Assembly (NCBI GenBank): GCA_946478635.1
Contig: CAMLCX010000211.1
Location: forward strand, 1-7,903
Reading direction: 5' to 3'
Length of the DNA: 7,903 bases
DNA from: an uncultured Pseudomonadota bacterium
GTDB lineage: Bacteria > Desulfobacterota_B > Binatia > UBA9968
A model generated the notes under the pieces. That model did not search any database and was not told the DNA's origin. It saw nothing but the letters and a program-made list of their open reading frames with translations. Within the stretch, counting starts at the first letter, position 1; each line of letters starts with the position of its first letter. The position numbers and the translations under genes are program-made. Shown here in pieces: positions 6,501 through 7,903 of this stretch.

Positions 6501-7059
6501 CACACAAGTCGCCAACGTGTTGTGCAAACGATCGTGGAAAACCTCGCTGTTCTCCCGGGATTTTCTCCACCCGCTGCGGCGTAATGAAGCCCTCGCGGCC
6601 ATAGCCGCCTGGCGCCCGCCGCGCTACACCGCGCGCGTCCACATCGAATATCATGTCCAAGGCGCCGCGGAATTGACCGCCATCCGCGCGCTTTTTGCGC
6701 TCGTCGGTGGACTAGTGCTTCTACCTTTTCGATTCACCTGGGTGCTGCTAGCGCAATCGCTCGTGCGCGTCGAGCGCCAGCTTATCGTGCCGTTGATGCG
6801 CCGGGTCGCGGCTTTTTTCGAGCGGCACTACATTATGTTCAATCTGATTTCCAACCCCTTGATCGATCTCGGCATCCTGTTCGAGCTGGCGCTCTGCTAC
6901 CTCTTTTTCTATACACCGCTGTCCGCGGTCTATTATTTTGCGCCGGTGCCCTGGCACGTTTACTTGTTTGCCTTTCACGGTACGATCATGCTGTTCGCCT
7001 TTGAAGAAGCGAAGAAATATTACCGCCGCAAAGGATACCCTCTGGAGTTTCTCGCTTAG
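3544..7059 (+). CDS. PTS EIIA (PtsN-like) domain fused to a Na+,K+-ATPase-type P-type cation pump
   Basis: An 1171-aa inner-membrane pump with a cytoplasmic regulatory head. Residues 1 to ~140 are a PTS EIIA type-2 domain: GIAVPH places the phospho-acceptor at H61, followed by the usual strands and the LLLATP...HLQLLQRIGSLL helix region. From ~148 the chain is a P2 ATPase: LLWIAALLCF in helix M1 (206-215), actuator motif TGES at 312-315, M4 motif NVPEGLLPT at 431-439, phosphorylation site DKTGT with D476, nucleotide-domain KGAP at 607-610, TGD at 710-712 and TGDGVNDAP at 784-792. Several stretches match animal Na+,K+-ATPase closely, including VDNSSLTGES, the M5-M6 block with Y847, S851, N852, E855, D881 and D885, and the tail FAFEEAKKYYRRKGY. 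M8 has Q988 but N991 where Na+,K+-ATPase has Asp. About 90 residues (~1012-1100), with a hydrophobic stretch at ~1049-1072, are inserted between M8 and M9. Start ATG 3544 overlaps the previous stop (ATGA) and has no ribosome site; a GTG extension to 3352 is rejected. Na+/K+ or H+/K+ transport is likely; the ions are not proven. Confidence 0.93.
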   Translation: MIAERLDAEKIVFGLKGGLAKVIDDLCARSSVTGLADHFRSQKPDENERYSYIGDGIAVPHVRIDHLAAPELILGLSPEGLSLNKHKIHIVLLLATPAEQPPQHLQLLQRIGSLLPAIRDELLTQRDANRVLQLIARAEQRSALPTYLNLTQEQIGFELQSDLTNGLTSAECQQRLRRYGPNVLQRSRADPWQLKLLRNLFSFFAILLWIAALLCFIPGVDLPQLGIAILTVILLNGLFAFLQEYKSDRALEILQQLITQRCQVIRDGNLQECNASQLVPGDIIVVEEGDLVPADARLLEAFEVEVDNSSLTGESTPARRYKSDQPILISGKFLWIELPNILFAGTSLLRGRARAMVFGTGMNSEIGKIAGLTQKIRPEPSPLQKQLRGTVYAIAALAGSLGLSFLLLGWLVAGLTFLEAFVFFIGLFVANVPEGLLPTVTLSLAMGVQRMAKRHALVKNLPSVETLGCTTVICCDKTGTLTQNLMMATEIAVDDKIVQVSGVGYRPQGEFNLAAKKLSLDAISHWPTLRRLIECAFTCNNARLDKSGADYLVIGDPTEGALVCLAEKAGLRGVHQRLHLNPFESIRKRMSVVVKSPPQSEPTIYVKGAPVETLQQCDRFCSNGEIRPLTTADRQRILEVNDAMAKRGLRVLAFAYRDGADLNGAPFTTADIEIHLIYLGLVALSDPVRPEVPAAIHACHTAGIRVIMVTGDYALTAASIGRQIGLGQNGPLQSFTGVEISEWDDQRLREVLEKHETIFARVAPEHKLRIVSLLKQMGEIVAVTGDGVNDAPALKKADIGIAMGVRGNDVAKEASHMILTDDNFSSIVAAIEEGRAIFDNIKRFAAYVLNSNPQEMYPYIFWVLFPGTPLAMTVMGVLAVDVGTDLIPAMGLGIEPPEKGIMERPPRRRDEKILSLGFILRSYFVQGSLLAFSCYATYYYMGWVLGAWQPGESLAAMPSSPGGLKFGEASSAYLQTLTAYFFPTVTTQVANVLCKRSWKTSLFSRDFLHPLRRNEALAAIAAWRPPRYTARVHIEYHVQGAAELTAIRALFALVGGLVLLPFRFTWVLLAQSLVRVERQLIVPLMRRVAAFFERHYIMFNLISNPLIDLGILFELALCYLFFYTPLSAVYYFAPVPWHVYLFAFHGTIMLFAFEEAKKYYRRKGYPLEFLA

Positions 7060-7083
7060 TATAGACCGGAAAGGAAGATTACG

Positions 7084-7903
7084 ATGCAGACTGCCGATCT
7101 GGCAAAAATATATCAGTGGAACTACCGGCCCCAACTCCCCTGCCGGCCAAGTTGGTTTACCCAGTGGCCCGGCGGCAACCGCATTGCCGTAACCTTCAAC
7201 ATCATGCATGAATGGGAGTCCGCGCCGCGCTCGATCGCAATCCGCAAGCGGGACATCACTCCGGGGACGGCATGTATCGACTTCCTAGCCCTCACGGCGC
7301 GCGAGTATGGCGCGACCTTCGGCTTTCAAAGACTGCTCAATCTCCTGCAGAAATATGACGTCAAAGCCACCGTGCTGACCAGTGGCCTGATGGCGGAACT
7401 TTTCCCCGCTACGTTGCGACAAGCAACGGAACGCGGCCACGAAGTCGCCTGCCACCACTGGGATCAGAGCCGTCACCCGATCGATTACCCCACGCGGGAG
7501 GAAGAGCGAAATGCGATCGTGAGATCCATCGACGCCATCGAAAAAGCCACCGGCAAGCGCCCGCTCGGTTACATGTCCCCCGGACCCCGTCCGAGTCCGT
7601 TCACGTTGGAAATTTGCGCGAGCATGGGGTTTTTGTGGAACGGTGACTACGGTAACTCCGATGTGCCTTATCGGATCGATGTCAACGGCAAAAAACTGAT
7701 TTCGATCGGCTATGTTCGTCCCGCTTACACCGACAACGATCTTTTGCCCTTGGGTCTAGCCGGCGCCTTGCAGCAACTCAAAGATGAATTCGCCGCGCAC
7801 TACGAAGAGAGCGCGACGCAACCGATGAAATTTCGCTACGCCATGCATAACTTCACCGGCGGCCGGCCCGGACTGGCGAAAGTATTTGAACGATTTTTGG
7901 AAT
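7084..7903 (+). CDS. polysaccharide deacetylase / allantoinase (PuuE)-like protein, partial
   Basis: The gene starts at ATG 7084 with AAGGA 10 nt or so upstream (7070-7077 region) and remains open to the window edge, giving 273 residues of a cytoplasmic protein without a signal peptide. The NodB fold is recognisable from IAVTFNIMHEWES (34-46, motif 1 position), GHEVACHHWD (118-127, motif 2) and GYMSPGPRPSPFTLE (162-176, motif 3). In metal-dependent deacetylases motif 1 has Asp-Asp and motif 2 has H-x3-H; here motif 1 lacks the Asp pair and the position four after H124 is Gln. This pattern recalls the PuuE-type allantoinase branch, which hydrolyses cyclic amides and lacks the usual metal triad, rather than peptidoglycan or chitin deacetylases. 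The substrate cannot be named. Only 24 nt separate it from the ATPase stop, so it is probably the last seen gene of that operon; its link to ion transport is unclear. Confidence 0.85.
   Translation, partial: MQTADLAKIYQWNYRPQLPCRPSWFTQWPGGNRIAVTFNIMHEWESAPRSIAIRKRDITPGTACIDFLALTAREYGATFGFQRLLNLLQKYDVKATVLTSGLMAELFPATLRQATERGHEVACHHWDQSRHPIDYPTREEERNAIVRSIDAIEKATGKRPLGYMSPGPRPSPFTLEICASMGFLWNGDYGNSDVPYRIDVNGKKLISIGYVRPAYTDNDLLPLGLAGALQQLKDEFAAHYEESATQPMKFRYAMHNFTGGRPGLAKVFERFLE

Noticed and set aside
6748..7209. 153-aa minus-strand frame over the ATPase end and deacetylase start
   Set aside because: It is antisense to two well-supported genes, has no motif and no ribosome site.
1..7903. CRISPR arrays, tRNA or rRNA genes, insertion sequences
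   Set aside because: No regularly spaced repeats, no tRNA-like or rRNA-like stretches, no transposase motifs and no terminal repeats were seen.

Overview
The window looks like a chromosomal stretch from a moderately GC-rich Gram-negative bacterium that uses sigma-54. A deltaproteobacterial or similar uncultured-phylum host is my guess only; nothing here fixes the taxon. The genes face two ways. Reading leftward (minus strand) are a ferritin-like protein, a sigma-54 activator just downstream of it, and a separate universal stress protein. Reading rightward (plus strand) are a two-CBS-domain protein, a small membrane protein, a very large P-type ATPase, and a polysaccharide-deacetylase/allantoinase-like gene that runs off the right edge.

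Layout: 1-61 is flank. 62-1105 (-) is a PspF-like sigma-54 enhancer-binding protein without a receiver domain. 1119-1622 (-) is a ferritin-like four-helix protein. 1623-2083 holds no intact gene, but it contains a good -24/-12 promoter for the ferritin-like gene, an inverted repeat upstream of it, and on the plus strand what reads as a decayed C-terminal piece of cytochrome c nitrite reductase (NrfA family) broken over two frames. 2084-2530 (-) is a UspA-type protein. 2531-2831 is a divergent control region with back-to-back -24/-12 promoters and a perfect 7-bp inverted repeat between them. 2832-3254 (+) is the CBS protein. 3290-3547 (+) is a small two-helix membrane protein whose stop overlaps the next start as ATGA. 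3544-7059 (+) is the 1171-aa ATPase. 7084 to the end (+) is the deacetylase-like gene.

The most notable object is the ATPase. Its first ~140 residues are a complete PTS EIIA domain of the PtsN/fructose type with the phosphorylatable His. The rest is a P-type ATPase of the Na+,K+-ATPase (P2C) kind, with most alkali-cation ligands conserved and an extra ~90-residue block between the predicted eighth and ninth membrane helices. EIIA-Ntr proteins are known to control K+ transporters in trans in enterobacteria, so a covalent EIIA-cation pump suggests the same logic built into one chain.

The second theme is control. Three sigma-54-type promoters lie in front of the ferritin-like/activator pair, the stress protein and the CBS/ATPase cluster, in the same neighbourhood as the activator. 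The simplest reading is a local sigma-54 stress regulon: an activator that feeds back on its own operon and also fires a stress protein, an adenylate-sensing CBS protein and an ion pump. This integration is inference; the promoters, motifs and gene order are seen directly.
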